64,000 bases of DNA, from the NCBI GenBank assembly GCA_964575975.1, contig CAZNTU010000006.1:4334-68333 (forward strand), written 5' to 3'. The notes below the pieces were generated by a model. It did no database searches, was not told the origin of the DNA, and worked only from the letters and a program-made list of their open reading frames with translations. Shown piece by piece: positions 49,038 to 58,183 of this stretch; within the stretch, counting starts at the first letter, position 1; each line of letters starts with the position of its first letter. Position numbers and translations under genes: made by a program. This stretch comes from G963674505 sp964575975 (lineage in GTDB: Bacteria > Desulfobacterota > Desulfobacteria > Desulfobacterales > SKZT01).

Positions 49038-49931
49038 ATGAAGATTTTCATAACGGGCGGAACGGGTTTCGTCGGGTCCCATCTTTCCAAGCGACTTTTG
49101 GACCGGGGCCACCAAGTGACGGCTTTGGGCAGGTCCTCCAGCCAAGACAAGATCAAGCACCCTCGTTTCGAATACGTCGGCGGGAACGGCGCCGAACCGG
49201 GACCATGGCAGGAACGCGCAAGGGAATGCGAAGTCGCCTTCAATCTCGCAGGCAAATCCATTTTCACCATCTGGACCGAAAAGAACAAGCAACTGATTTA
49301 CGACAGCCGGATTCTGACCACCCGCAACCTTGTGGAGGCGCTTTCGCCCGGAAGCGTCCTGATCAGTACTTCCGCGGTGGGTTACTATGGAGACCGGGGC
49401 GACGAGGTGTTGCACGAGAACGCGGAGCCGGGGGACGATTTCCTTGCGCAGGTCGGAATAAGCTGGGAAGCGGAGGCCATGAACGCCGCCCGAAAGGATG
49501 TGCGAGTCGCCATAAGCCGGTTCGGTATCGTGCTCGGTGCCGACGGCGGGGCCATGCAGATGATGATTCCGGCTTTCAAGTCGTTTCTCGGAGGGCCCTT
49601 GGGAGACGGAAGCCAGTGGTTTCCCTGGATTCATGTCGAGGACGTGGTCGGCGCGTTCGAGCATCTCGCGGAAAACGGAAATCGGGAGGGACCGTTCAAC
49701 TTTACCGCCCCGGAACAGGTTACCAACAAGCAATTGACGAAAACACTAGGGAAGGTGTTGAATCGCCCGACCCTTTTCAGAGCGCCCGGATTCGTGGTCC
49801 GGCTTCTCGGGGGCGAATTCGGGGAAACTCTCATGAGCAGCCAGAGAGCCGTTCCCGAAAAGTTGCTTCAATCCGGGTACGAGTTCAAGTATCCCAAACT
49901 ACGCGACGCACTGGGCGATATCGCGGGATGA
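49038..49931 (+). CDS. TIGR01777-family NAD(P)-dependent epimerase-like protein
   Basis: A 297-residue extended short-chain dehydrogenase (YfcH-like). It starts ITGGTGFVGSHLSKRLLDRGH (NADP loop), then NLAGKSI, STSAVGYYGDRGDE, RFGIVLGADGGAM, PWIHVEDVVGAFEHL and PFNFTAPEQVTN. The catalytic Tyr is in VGYYG and the usual Lys is not evident, as is common in this family. The substrate is unknown; distant links to cell division (SulA-type name) are only historical. AAAGGAG precedes ATG 49038. Confidence 0.92.
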   Translation: MKIFITGGTGFVGSHLSKRLLDRGHQVTALGRSSSQDKIKHPRFEYVGGNGAEPGPWQERARECEVAFNLAGKSIFTIWTEKNKQLIYDSRILTTRNLVEALSPGSVLISTSAVGYYGDRGDEVLHENAEPGDDFLAQVGISWEAEAMNAARKDVRVAISRFGIVLGADGGAMQMMIPAFKSFLGGPLGDGSQWFPWIHVEDVVGAFEHLAENGNREGPFNFTAPEQVTNKQLTKTLGKVLNRPTLFRAPGFVVRLLGGEFGETLMSSQRAVPEKLLQSGYEFKYPKLRDALGDIAG

Positions 49932-49989
49932 CGCTTCCCGTCCGTATCGGACGTTCCCGTTTTCCCGATCGATTTCACAAGGAGATCAA

Positions 49990-50181
49990 ATGACTGCATT
50001 TATAGCGGCGTTTCTGGTTTTCGCGGTATTGGTCATCGCAGGGGTGATGTTTCTGCACATCAAAAAGACAGGACAAGAAGCCTTGAAGGAGGAGGAAACG
50101 CCGGACGTGGAATACGTCTGCAAGCGTTGCAACGAGCTGGATTGCGATTGCAGCAGACGGGACAGGGACCCCGAAGCTTGA
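49990..50181 (+). CDS. small single-span membrane protein with Cys cluster
   Basis: A 63-residue protein: residues 3-24 are a membrane segment, the rest is cytoplasmic and charged, with CKRCNELDCDC near the end (four Cys in eleven residues). A good AAGGAGAT ribosome-binding site precedes the ATG. The Cys pattern could bind a metal or Fe-S cluster. It lies between the epimerase and LysE genes on the same strand. The family is not recognised. Confidence 0.65.
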   Translation: MTAFIAAFLVFAVLVIAGVMFLHIKKTGQEALKEEETPDVEYVCKRCNELDCDCSRRDRDPEA

Positions 50182-50308
50182 TCGTTGGGATATCCGGCGA
50201 AAATCTCGAAGGCGCCCAAACGAAAGGATATTTCCGAGTTTGCGCGCCACGACAGATTTCAACAATTCGAACCAAAACGCCCCGAAGGGCATATCGGGAC
50301 ACTGACAA

Positions 50309-51052
50309 ATGCTTGGCGAAATCTCGGGTTTTATCTCGCTGTTCTGGGTAATATTCTCGTTTTCGTTTCTGGTCGCGCTGACGGGCGCCATGGCGCCCGG
50401 CCCATTGCTGACGTACACCATCATCAAGTCGGTCGAAGGGGGAAAGCGAGGCTATCTGACGGGTCTGTGGGTTATAACGGGGCACGCGATTCTGGAAATG
50501 GGAATCGTTCTCTTCCTGCTGTTGGGCTTTTCCTTCGTGCTTCAAAACATTGCGGTGGTTCGAGCCATCGGACTGGCAGGAGGGGCCATCCTCGTCTATT
50601 TCGGGGTTTCGGTTATCCGTGATGCGCGGCTCGGGAAAATACCCACCGATTTTTTGATCTCCCGCGAATCGAAAAACGAAACCGAGGCGACCGGTCCCGA
50701 AATGGTGGACAAAACGGACAAAAAGGCGAGGGCGATGGACAACCCGGTGCTGGGGGGAGCGATGGTCTCCATGTCCAATCCTTACTGGTGGGTATGGTGG
50801 GCGACCATCGGGTTCGCGTTCATGGTCCAGTTCGAGGTCTCGTTCGAACAATGGCCGAATCTGCTGGCCTTTTTCGTCGGGCACGAGGCGGGCGACCTCG
50901 CCTGGTACCTTCTCGTATCCATCCTGTCCTATTTCGGGCTTCGTCGGTTGAATCGGAAAGCCTATTACGGAATTCTGGTGGTTTGCTCCGTTTTCATGAT
51001 TCTTTTCGGTATTTATCTGGGAGTTTCGCCTTTTTTGAAAACCCCGGCCTGA
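50309..51052 (+). CDS. LysE-family translocator
   Basis: A 247-residue inner-membrane exporter of the LysE/RhtB group with six predicted membrane segments. GAMAPGPLLTYTIIKSVEGGKRGY is the family signature at the start of segment one; GAILVYFGVSVIRDAR and NPVLGGAMVSMSNPYWWVWW follow. A hydrophilic loop of about 45 residues in the middle carries charged residues. It would export an amino acid or a related compound. No strong ribosome-binding site is seen before ATG 50309. Confidence 0.9.
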   Translation: MLGEISGFISLFWVIFSFSFLVALTGAMAPGPLLTYTIIKSVEGGKRGYLTGLWVITGHAILEMGIVLFLLLGFSFVLQNIAVVRAIGLAGGAILVYFGVSVIRDARLGKIPTDFLISRESKNETEATGPEMVDKTDKKARAMDNPVLGGAMVSMSNPYWWVWWATIGFAFMVQFEVSFEQWPNLLAFFVGHEAGDLAWYLLVSILSYFGLRRLNRKAYYGILVVCSVFMILFGIYLGVSPFLKTPA

Positions 51053-51103
51053 TTCCGTTCCGGAATCGGGAAATCTGGAAAAACGAAAGGGGGGAGTAGA
51101 TCG

Positions 51104-52735
51104 ATGAAAAACGATCCCTGCAGGGAAGTTTTCGAATACCACGAAGCGACCAAGCACCATTTCGACAGGTTCGCCAAATCGCTCGGGTACATGGATTGGG
51201 CCAACCAGCCCGAACCATTCCGCGTTTTCGAGGGAGCGCAGCAGGTCCCGCTCCCCTTGCTGGAAAAGGACCCGGCCGCCTCGAACGCGGATTTGTATTC
51301 CAGAAAAAACAACCCCGTCCGGCCGTTTTCACTGGAGACCGTCGGTGGCTTCCTGGAGCTTTCCATGGGTTTGTCCGCGTGGAAGACGATCCCCGGAAGC
51401 AGGTGGGCATTGAGAATGAATCCGTCCAGCGGCAATCTCCACCCGACCGAAACGCATCTGGTTCTCCCGTCCATGGAAGGCGTCGAGGCGGGAATCTTTC
51501 ATTACAATCCTTTCATGCACGCTCTGGAGCGACGCGCGTTTCTTCCCGAAAGATCGCGGGAGAAAATCGCCGGCTATTTCGAATCGCCGGGTTTTATGGC
51601 GGCCCTAAGTTCCATCTATTGGCGGGAGTCTTGGAAATACGGCGAGCGCGCGTTTCGATACTGCAACCACGACGCGGGGCACGCGTTGGCGTGTCTTTCC
51701 ATTTCCGCCAACTTGTTCGGATGGAAAATCGCGTACCTGAACGGAGTGTCCGACGCCGATGCCGAGACCGTGCTGGGCTTCGACAAGACCGATTGGATTC
51801 CGCAAGACCGGGAGCATCCGGATATGTTGTGCTACGTGTTCCCGTCCTCGGAGAACATGGAAAGGCGGGACCTTTCCCCGGAGATCGTCGCCGAATTCGA
51901 AACCCTCGAATTCTCCGGAATCCCCAATGGCCTTAGCCACGAGTATTTTCCGTGGGAGGTCGTGGAAAGGGCGGGGAGGGCGACGGAAAAGCCCCGAACC
52001 GATCCCCTCGTCGTTTCCTTCGACGAAGCCCCTTTTTTCATAGAGGCGGCTTCAGAACTTTCCGCGCCCGAAATAATCCGGAAAAGAAGAAGCGCCCAGG
52101 CTTTCGACAGGACCGGAGGAATGGATGCGAACCGTTTTCTTTCCATGTTGGACAAGACGATTCCGCGGAAGAACGTCGCTCCGTTCGATTCCGGGCTGTC
52201 GCCGTCCAGGATCAACCTGCTGATATTCGCCCACAACGTTGCGGGCTTGAAACAAGGGCTTTACCTTTTCGCAAGGAACAACGAGGACGCAGATGCGATC
52301 CGTTCCATTTCCCGCCGCGAATTTTTATGGGAAACCGTACAAGAGGGCTTTCCATTGTTTTTGCTGAAGGATGGAAATTTTCGCGCCGAGGCCGCCGAAG
52401 TCAGCTGCTACCAGGAAATAGCGGGCGAAAGCGCGTTTTCTCTGGGAATGATCGCGAGATTTCGAGAGGAGATCGAAAAGGCGCCTTGGATCTACAAAAG
52501 TCTGTTTTGGGAGTCCGGGATGATCGGACAGGTGCTTTACCTGGAGGCCGAGGCCTTTGGTGCGCGAGGAACCGGGATCGGCTGCTATTTCGACGACCCC
52601 GTACACGACATTTTGGGGCTGCCGGACGACCGGTTCCAAAGCCTGTACCATTTCACGGCGGGAACGCCTGTCGAGGACGGAAGACTTAAAAGCCTTCCGC
52701 CGTATTATCATCTTGAACGCTCGAGAAGGAGCTGA
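51104..52735 (+). CDS. double nitroreductase-domain protein, SagB/ThcOx-like
   Basis: A 543-residue flavoprotein-like enzyme with two nitroreductase folds: residues 60-250 (LRMNPSSGNLHPTETHLV, RYCNHDAGHALACLSISANLFGW) and 320-530 (IIRKRRSAQAFDRTGG, SLGMIARFREEIEKAPWIYK, LYLEAEAFGARGTGIGCY). SagB relatives oxidise peptide azolines, but duplicated stand-alone forms like this are common in bacteria with no peptide partner. No precursor peptide or cyclodehydratase gene is adjacent, so a ribosomal-peptide role is not supported. It is 51 bases after lysE. Confidence 0.88.
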   Translation: MKNDPCREVFEYHEATKHHFDRFAKSLGYMDWANQPEPFRVFEGAQQVPLPLLEKDPAASNADLYSRKNNPVRPFSLETVGGFLELSMGLSAWKTIPGSRWALRMNPSSGNLHPTETHLVLPSMEGVEAGIFHYNPFMHALERRAFLPERSREKIAGYFESPGFMAALSSIYWRESWKYGERAFRYCNHDAGHALACLSISANLFGWKIAYLNGVSDADAETVLGFDKTDWIPQDREHPDMLCYVFPSSENMERRDLSPEIVAEFETLEFSGIPNGLSHEYFPWEVVERAGRATEKPRTDPLVVSFDEAPFFIEAASELSAPEIIRKRRSAQAFDRTGGMDANRFLSMLDKTIPRKNVAPFDSGLSPSRINLLIFAHNVAGLKQGLYLFARNNEDADAIRSISRREFLWETVQEGFPLFLLKDGNFRAEAAEVSCYQEIAGESAFSLGMIARFREEIEKAPWIYKSLFWESGMIGQVLYLEAEAFGARGTGIGCYFDDPVHDILGLPDDRFQSLYHFTAGTPVEDGRLKSLPPYYHLERSRRS

Positions 52736-52805
52736 TATGTACCGGTAGACGGCTTCGATCGGCCGGGAAGCCTTACCGGATCAATACAATTTTTGGAGAA
52801 TGGAA

Positions 52806-54890
52806 ATGCCGACCAATCGCCTTATCAATGAAAAAAGCCCGTACCTTCTTCAGCATGCCCGCAACCCGGTGGATTGGTATCCCTGGGGCGACGAGGCCTT
52901 CGAAAAGGCCAAGGAGGACAACAAACCCGTTTTTCTTTCGGTGGGATACGCGACCTGCCATTGGTGCCACGTCATGGAAAAGGAGTCTTTCGAGGACGAG
53001 GAGGCCGCGCGGCGCCTGAACGAAACGTTCGTGTGCGTCAAGGTGGACAGGGAGGAGCGGCCGGACATCGACTCCGTCTACATGGCCGCGTGCCAGATGC
53101 TCACGGGCCGCGGAGGATGGCCCCTGACCGTGTTCATGACTCCCGACAAGAAACCCTTTTTCTCGGGAACGTACATCCCGAAGACGTCCCGGTTCGGAAG
53201 GCCCGGGCTCCTCGATATCTGCGCGCAGGTGAAAAAAGCCTGGGAAAGCGACCGGGAGAGGATATTCAATACGGCCGACGAAATTTCCGAGCATATGGGC
53301 AAGGCCTTCGAGTTCGAATTCACGGGGGAGGCTTTGGACGCCGGGACCTTGAAGTCCGCGTACGAGGAACTGGAGAGCATTTTCGACGAGGAACACGCCG
53401 GTTTCGGCAACGCGCCGAAATTCCCGACCCCCCACAGGATGATTTTCCTTTTGAGATACTATGGAAGGACGGGCGACCAAAAGGCCTTGGTGATGGTGAA
53501 GAAGACGCTGAAAGCCATGCGCCTGGGTGGAATTTGGGATCACGTGGGATCCGGTTTCCACCGATATTCCACGGACAAGATCTGGCTTCTGCCGCATTTC
53601 GAAAAGATGCTCTACGACCAAGCCTTAATGGCGATGGCGTACCTGGAGGCCTTCCAAGTGACGAAGGAGCCCTTTTTCGCCAAAACCGCCGAGGAAATAT
53701 TCGCTTACGTTCTGCGGGACATGACCTCGGAGGGGGGAGGGTTTTACGCGGCCGAGGATGCGGACAGCGAAGGCGAGGAGGGGAAATTCTACGTATGGAC
53801 CGCGCGGGAATTCCACCAGGTGCTCGGGGAAGAAAGAGGCAAGCTGTGGCAGCGCTTCATGAACTTGAGCCCGAACGGAAACTTTACCGACGAGGCCACG
53901 GGGCGGTCCACCGGGGCGAACATCCCGCACCTGACCCGTTCCCTGGCCGAATGGGCGGAACAGCTCGAAATGGAGGAGACGGAACTTGCCGACCGGTGGG
54001 AAAAGACGAGGGAAACCCTGTTCCATGTCAGAAAACAGAGGGTCCCGCCCCTGAAGGACGACAAGATCCTGACGGATTGGAACGGTCTGATGATCGCGGC
54101 GTTGGCCATGGGCGCCCGCATACTCGGAAACTATTCGTACGCCGAGGCCGCGAAAAAGGCCGTGTCGTTCATAACCCGCCGGCTGACCGACGAATCGGGA
54201 GGATTGCTCCACCGTTTCCGCGACGGACATGCGGGCATCGAGGCGAACGCCAACGACTACGCCTTTTTCATCCAGGGACTCTTGGAGCTTTTCAAGGCCA
54301 CGTTCGAGCCGGACCTTTTGGCAAAGGCCGCAGGCTTCCAGGCGCGGATGATCGATCATTTCTGGGACGACGAAAACGGCGGGTTCTACCTGACCGCCAA
54401 CACGGCCGAGAAGCTTCCGTCGAGACCCAAGGAACTCTACGACGGCGCTACGCCGTCGGCCAATTCCACGGCGTTTTCCAACCTGCTTCTGCTCTCGAGG
54501 CTGACAGGGGACTCCAAGTGGGAGGAAAAAGCCACGGAGTTGAGCCGGACGTTTTCGGGCGCGGTCAAGCGAAGCCTGTCGGCCTTCGCCCATTTCATGA
54601 CCGGCCTGGAATTCGCCTTGGGCGACGGAAAAGAGGTGGTGATCGTCGGAAAGGCGTCGGCGCCGGATTTCGAAAGGATGCTGTCGGTCGTCAATGGCAA
54701 ATATCTCCCCCATTCCGTCGTAATAGCGAAATCCCCCAGGAACGAGGCCGGACTGGCCAAGGTTGCGCCGTACACGGAACCGTTGAAGGAGATCGATGGC
54801 AAGGCCACGGCATACGTCTGCTCGGGGTTCGCTTGCGGAAAGCCGACCAACGACGTCGAGGAACTGAACAAGACGTTGTCCGCATCCTGA
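52806..54890 (+). CDS. thioredoxin-fold DUF255 protein (YyaL/SPATA20-like)
   Basis: A 694-residue protein. The N-terminal 170 residues are a thioredoxin-like domain: NRLINEKSPYLLQHARNPVDWYPW and the redox motif TCHWCHVMEKESFED, then GGWPLTVFMTPD. The remainder is an alpha/alpha toroid resembling glycoside epimerases, with GGIWDHVGSGFHRYSTD and PHFEKMLYDQALM. It is often linked with thiol redox or sugar chemistry but has no defined reaction. ATG 52806 is chosen since GGAG lies seven bases before it; ATG 52800 is too close. Confidence 0.93.
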   Translation: MPTNRLINEKSPYLLQHARNPVDWYPWGDEAFEKAKEDNKPVFLSVGYATCHWCHVMEKESFEDEEAARRLNETFVCVKVDREERPDIDSVYMAACQMLTGRGGWPLTVFMTPDKKPFFSGTYIPKTSRFGRPGLLDICAQVKKAWESDRERIFNTADEISEHMGKAFEFEFTGEALDAGTLKSAYEELESIFDEEHAGFGNAPKFPTPHRMIFLLRYYGRTGDQKALVMVKKTLKAMRLGGIWDHVGSGFHRYSTDKIWLLPHFEKMLYDQALMAMAYLEAFQVTKEPFFAKTAEEIFAYVLRDMTSEGGGFYAAEDADSEGEEGKFYVWTAREFHQVLGEERGKLWQRFMNLSPNGNFTDEATGRSTGANIPHLTRSLAEWAEQLEMEETELADRWEKTRETLFHVRKQRVPPLKDDKILTDWNGLMIAALAMGARILGNYSYAEAAKKAVSFITRRLTDESGGLLHRFRDGHAGIEANANDYAFFIQGLLELFKATFEPDLLAKAAGFQARMIDHFWDDENGGFYLTANTAEKLPSRPKELYDGATPSANSTAFSNLLLLSRLTGDSKWEEKATELSRTFSGAVKRSLSAFAHFMTGLEFALGDGKEVVIVGKASAPDFERMLSVVNGKYLPHSVVIAKSPRNEAGLAKVAPYTEPLKEIDGKATAYVCSGFACGKPTNDVEELNKTLSAS

Positions 54891-54929
54891 CGATTCCGAA
54901 TTTGGCGCCGAAACTTCGTGAAAGTCAAT

Positions 54930-55505
54930 ATGATGCAGATTTGGGGCAATTGGGACGTCGGATATGTATTGGACTGGCATATGGAAAACTGCCAGTTTTT
55001 AGGATACGATGAGTTTGGCCGTCCCGATTTCGATCCCCATCGAACTGAAATCGGGGAAGCCATTTTTCAACTTAAGTACAGACATGATCTGTCCCAAATA
55101 GAATCTCTCGCGGAAACTTTTGTATCTTGTTTGCCGTCGGCGTTTAGAACAGCGGCGTTTATTGTTCCTGTGCCGCCTTCGAAGTATCGAAGAATTCAGC
55201 CGGTGTTGGAGTTATCCAGAAAAGTTGCGGAAAGAATGGAGATTCCTTTATTCGAAAATGTTCTATTGAAAAAGGAGGCTACTCCTCAGATGAAAGATAC
55301 CTTCATTACAGAAGATAAAATAAAAATGTTGACGAAAAGTTTCCATTTGAATGATTGCATCGTGAACGATGGGGTTTGGGACGTTCTTGTCATTGACGAT
55401 CTTTTTTCTTCGGGGGCTTCTTTATCGGCCGCTACCCAAGTTTTAAGATGCTATGGGAAGGTCGGCAAAATTTTTGTGGCCGCGTTTTCGAGGACGAAAA
55501 AATGA
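54930..55505 (+). CDS. phosphoribosyltransferase-fold protein (ComF-like, no zinc finger)
   Basis: A 191-residue protein with the PRPP-binding loop VLVIDDLFSSGASL near the C-terminus and the PVPPSKYRRIQPVLELS segment of ComF relatives; the N-terminal zinc finger of ComF is absent. In its place is a unique 60-residue start (MMQIWGNWDVGYVLDWH). GTG 54918 is an alternative start. DNA here is clearly richer in A and T than the neighbours. Its stop overlaps the start of the next gene by four bases (ATGA), so the pair acts together. Substrate base unknown. Confidence 0.8.
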   Translation: MMQIWGNWDVGYVLDWHMENCQFLGYDEFGRPDFDPHRTEIGEAIFQLKYRHDLSQIESLAETFVSCLPSAFRTAAFIVPVPPSKYRRIQPVLELSRKVAERMEIPLFENVLLKKEATPQMKDTFITEDKIKMLTKSFHLNDCIVNDGVWDVLVIDDLFSSGASLSAATQVLRCYGKVGKIFVAAFSRTKK

Positions 55506-56098
55506 AAAAAGTATTCATTTCGGGGTCAATGAGAATTAAAAATTTGGATCCGCAGGTAAAGGAGAGAATTGAAAATATTGTGAATTCGAATTTTCCGATT
55601 CTGTTGGGCGATGCCGAAGGTGTGGATTCATCCATTCAACGATGGTTGCATGAAAAAGGTTATGAAAAGGTCACAATCTTTTGCAGTGGCAATGAAGTCA
55701 GGAATAATATCGGCGGATGGACAGTTGAAAAAAACAATTCCGAATATCTAAAAAACACAAGGCTTTTTTTTACCGAAAAAGATGTTGCAATGGCAAAAAA
55801 GTGCGATTACGGATTTATGGTTTGGGATTCGGTCAGTACGGGAACATTGAAAAATGTTTACGAGGTGCTGTCCCGAGGAAAAAAGTCGCTTGTTTTTATC
55901 AATAAAATGAAAACATTCGTAAAAATTGGAAACATCGTCGATTTTGAACATCTTGTTTCATTGATGAGCAAAAGCGCTTTCGAAAAGGCGGACAAGAAAA
56001 TCCAGCTGAACAAAAAAATCCGCGAACTTAAACAGTTGAAAATGTTCGAAGCCGATCACGAAACAAGGAAGGACATGGCAATGGCTGGCGGCATCTAA
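55502..56098 (+). CDS. SLOG-fold (DprA/YpsA-related) nucleotide-binding protein
   Basis: A 198-residue protein with a Rossmann-like start KKVFISGSM, a GDAEGVDSSIQRWL motif (residues 36-49) that matches the SLOG superfamily (YspA/cpYpsA, DprA, LOG), and WDSVSTGTLKNVYEVL, where S-x-G-T resembles the base- or ribose-contact loop of related nucleoside-cleaving enzymes. The C-terminal 60 residues are Lys-rich and helical. Strongly AT-rich. SLOG proteins bind or cleave nucleotides and occur in conflict systems; paired here with a PRTase, phosphoribosyl exchange or base release is an inference. Confidence 0.8.
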   Translation: MKKVFISGSMRIKNLDPQVKERIENIVNSNFPILLGDAEGVDSSIQRWLHEKGYEKVTIFCSGNEVRNNIGGWTVEKNNSEYLKNTRLFFTEKDVAMAKKCDYGFMVWDSVSTGTLKNVYEVLSRGKKSLVFINKMKTFVKIGNIVDFEHLVSLMSKSAFEKADKKIQLNKKIRELKQLKMFEADHETRKDMAMAGGI

Positions 56099-56194
56099 TC
56101 GGGCTGTCCTCGATTTCGGAGTGCCTCGCGGATTTATCCTCGAGAGACGGGTTCGTCAATCAAAAAACAATAAAACCATTATTTGCCAGTGATT

Positions 56195-56758
56195 ATGAAC
56201 GCTTACAGAAGATTGATCGACCGCCGGGACACCGTTCTCCTGGTGGTGGACATCCAAAATGCCATGTTCGACCTGTGCGTCGAAAAGGACCGCGTGGAAA
56301 AGAATATCGGTTCGCTGATCGAGGCTGCCGGCATTCTTGATTTTCCTGTGGTTTTCACCGAACACAACCCGGACAGGCTGGGGGGCTTCGAACCTTCGCT
56401 GTTGAAAAGATCGCCGAAAAGCAAGGTTTTCAACAAATTGGAGTTCGGATGCCTCGGCAACAGAAGCATACGGGATTTTATAGACAGGTCGAGAAAGAAG
56501 ACTATGCTCCTGTGCGGCATCGAATCCCATGTCTGCATATTTCAAACGGCGGTCCAGGCCCTGAACGCGGGCATCGACGTCCATGTGGTCGCCGACGCCG
56601 TGTCCGCCCGGTCCGAACGAAACCTGAAGATCGGGTTGGACCGCATGAGCATGGCCGGAGCCGTGACGACCTCCGTGGAGATGGCCCTTTTCGAACTGAT
56701 GGGAAAAGCCGGGACCGACGAATTCAGAAAGATGCTTCCGGTGATTAAAGGTCTTTAG
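56195..56758 (+). CDS. isochorismatase-family cysteine hydrolase
   Basis: A 187-residue alpha/beta hydrolase. The triad residues are Asp in VVDIQNAMF, Lys in FNKLEFG, and Cys in GIESHVCIFQTAVQ, which with HVVADAVSAR is the family pattern (nicotinamidase/isochorismatase-like). No ribosome-binding site is obvious; ATG 56195 is preferred over TTG 56183. The specific amide or ester substrate is unknown. The GC content returns to the window average here. Confidence 0.9.
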   Translation: MNAYRRLIDRRDTVLLVVDIQNAMFDLCVEKDRVEKNIGSLIEAAGILDFPVVFTEHNPDRLGGFEPSLLKRSPKSKVFNKLEFGCLGNRSIRDFIDRSRKKTMLLCGIESHVCIFQTAVQALNAGIDVHVVADAVSARSERNLKIGLDRMSMAGAVTTSVEMALFELMGKAGTDEFRKMLPVIKGL

Positions 56759-57057
56759 CGCCGGCCCGTCGCGGGAGGAGCGATCAATGACGGAGCGCCG
56801 GCGATATCGAAAGGCTCCGGGAGATGTCCTGCCTTATCCGAAAATATGTCTGTACAAAGCGGAAATCCTGGTTTAAGGTTTTCTTCGATTGCGGAGGCGC
56901 AGGGGGCTACCTTCTTGCGGGGGCAAGACCCGTACATGGATGGAAACATCCGAACCTTTACAGAGGAGAAGTCTATGGGATTGTAGATACGAAGTGGAAG
57001 GGTTTTAATCGGCAATGAGGAAGTCTTTGTAATCCACTTGCAAGATGGAACCACTGT
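56759..57057. other. intergenic region with two competing short open frames
   Basis: About 300 bases follow the hydrolase gene. GGGAGGAG (56773-56780) precedes ATG 56787 of a 29-codon frame ending at TAA 56876; a second frame is open from before 56846 to TAG 56986 with protein-like composition (GATFLRGQDPYMDGNI). Neither can be named. The antisense strand is also open. It may be the remains of a gene. Confidence 0.35.
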
Positions 57058-58017
57058 ATGTTGAAATTTTCCTTTTTGCGGAGACCCTCCGCCGGCAAGT
57101 CCGGCCTCGTCATTGACAGGCTGGTGGAATCTTTCCCGGACGAAGTTCGGGAAATCGAAAAAAGCAACATGTCCGGTCCGACGGAAAATCCTTTCGTACC
57201 GGGTTTGAAGATCGAGGGGCTGCAAGCCATGGGCGAGGCTGGTCCCCCGAAGGATACCGTCCCTCTGAATTTCGCCTGCGGCCCCCAATCCCTGGAGGAG
57301 TCGTTTTGCCTTTTGCGTTCGTACCTTGCGGCCCAAGGGAATTTCCCTGACGAGCTTCAAAAGCTGGAAAGAATTCTGAAAATGCCCCGCCTGATTTTGG
57401 AGATCGGGTGCGGCGACGGCGAGGCGGCTTGCCAGATCGCCTTGAGAAATCCCGATGTCGGGGTAATCGCGACCGACAAGTACGAATTGACGAGCGCCAT
57501 CGGAGATTGTTCCCACTACCGGAGAACGGCCCTGGATTGGAAGGAAAAACGACTCGAGGTCCAGCAATTCGCCCCGGAAAACATGGCCCTGCTAAGGGCC
57601 GAAGCCGATATTCTGTGTTTCTTTCCCGACAATTTTCTGGATTCCGTTTTTCTGCTAAATCCGGAGCCCAAGGTCGCGGAGGCCTTTTTGAAAACGATCC
57701 ATCAAACTTCGTGGCTCGACAAGGTCAAGCCCGGCCCGACGCAAATTCTTATTCTTCCTTATTCGAGGGCGATGGGCGCGATGGCCTGCGGCGGATTCGA
57801 ATTCGACCACTCCGAGGACGCGGCGAAGGGAATCTCGTTCCTGATGTCCGGCCCGTTCAGGTTCAGGCAGGGGGAAAGCGTGCATTGGGGATTGAACCTT
57901 GGCCGTCTGTCCGCATATTCGAAAAATTCGGCCCAGAATAGCTTGTACGTGTACGGCAACGAGTTTCGGCATCCTCCCGAATCGTTCTGGCGGACCTGGA
58001 TCAGAAAGATTTTTTGA
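57058..58017 (+). CDS. class I SAM-dependent methyltransferase-like protein
   Basis: A 319-residue protein. Residues 113-135 hold the SAM motif LILEIGCGDGEAACQIALRN followed by VIATDKYE (acidic ribose-binding residue). LNPEPKVAEAFLK lies where TrmB-type enzymes have their active-site loop, so a tRNA (guanine-N7) methyltransferase-like origin is possible, but the N-terminal 110 residues and C-terminal 100 residues are unique. ATG 57058 has only a weak upstream site. The substrate is unknown. Confidence 0.7.
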   Translation: MLKFSFLRRPSAGKSGLVIDRLVESFPDEVREIEKSNMSGPTENPFVPGLKIEGLQAMGEAGPPKDTVPLNFACGPQSLEESFCLLRSYLAAQGNFPDELQKLERILKMPRLILEIGCGDGEAACQIALRNPDVGVIATDKYELTSAIGDCSHYRRTALDWKEKRLEVQQFAPENMALLRAEADILCFFPDNFLDSVFLLNPEPKVAEAFLKTIHQTSWLDKVKPGPTQILILPYSRAMGAMACGGFEFDHSEDAAKGISFLMSGPFRFRQGESVHWGLNLGRLSAYSKNSAQNSLYVYGNEFRHPPESFWRTWIRKIF

Positions 58018-58183
58018 GACCGTTGGCGTTTCCGACAGGCTTTGCTTGGGAGCGATCTACCGTGATCTGTCCTTCGCGACGAATTCGACGGCAACCGAGT
58101 CTTGGGCTTGCGGCGCGAGGCCGATGTGCGTCTTGGTGTCGAATAGGGCAAGAGCGGCGGACCGCCGCGCGAAATCAACGGGT

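Noticed and set aside
51104..52735. ribosomally made peptide cluster suggested by the SagB-like protein
   Set aside because: No precursor peptide, cyclodehydratase (SagC/D) or exporter specific to such a cluster is adjacent.
56755..57567. 270-codon minus-strand frame
   Set aside because: It overlaps the start of the methyltransferase gene, including its SAM motif region, and has no recognisable domain.
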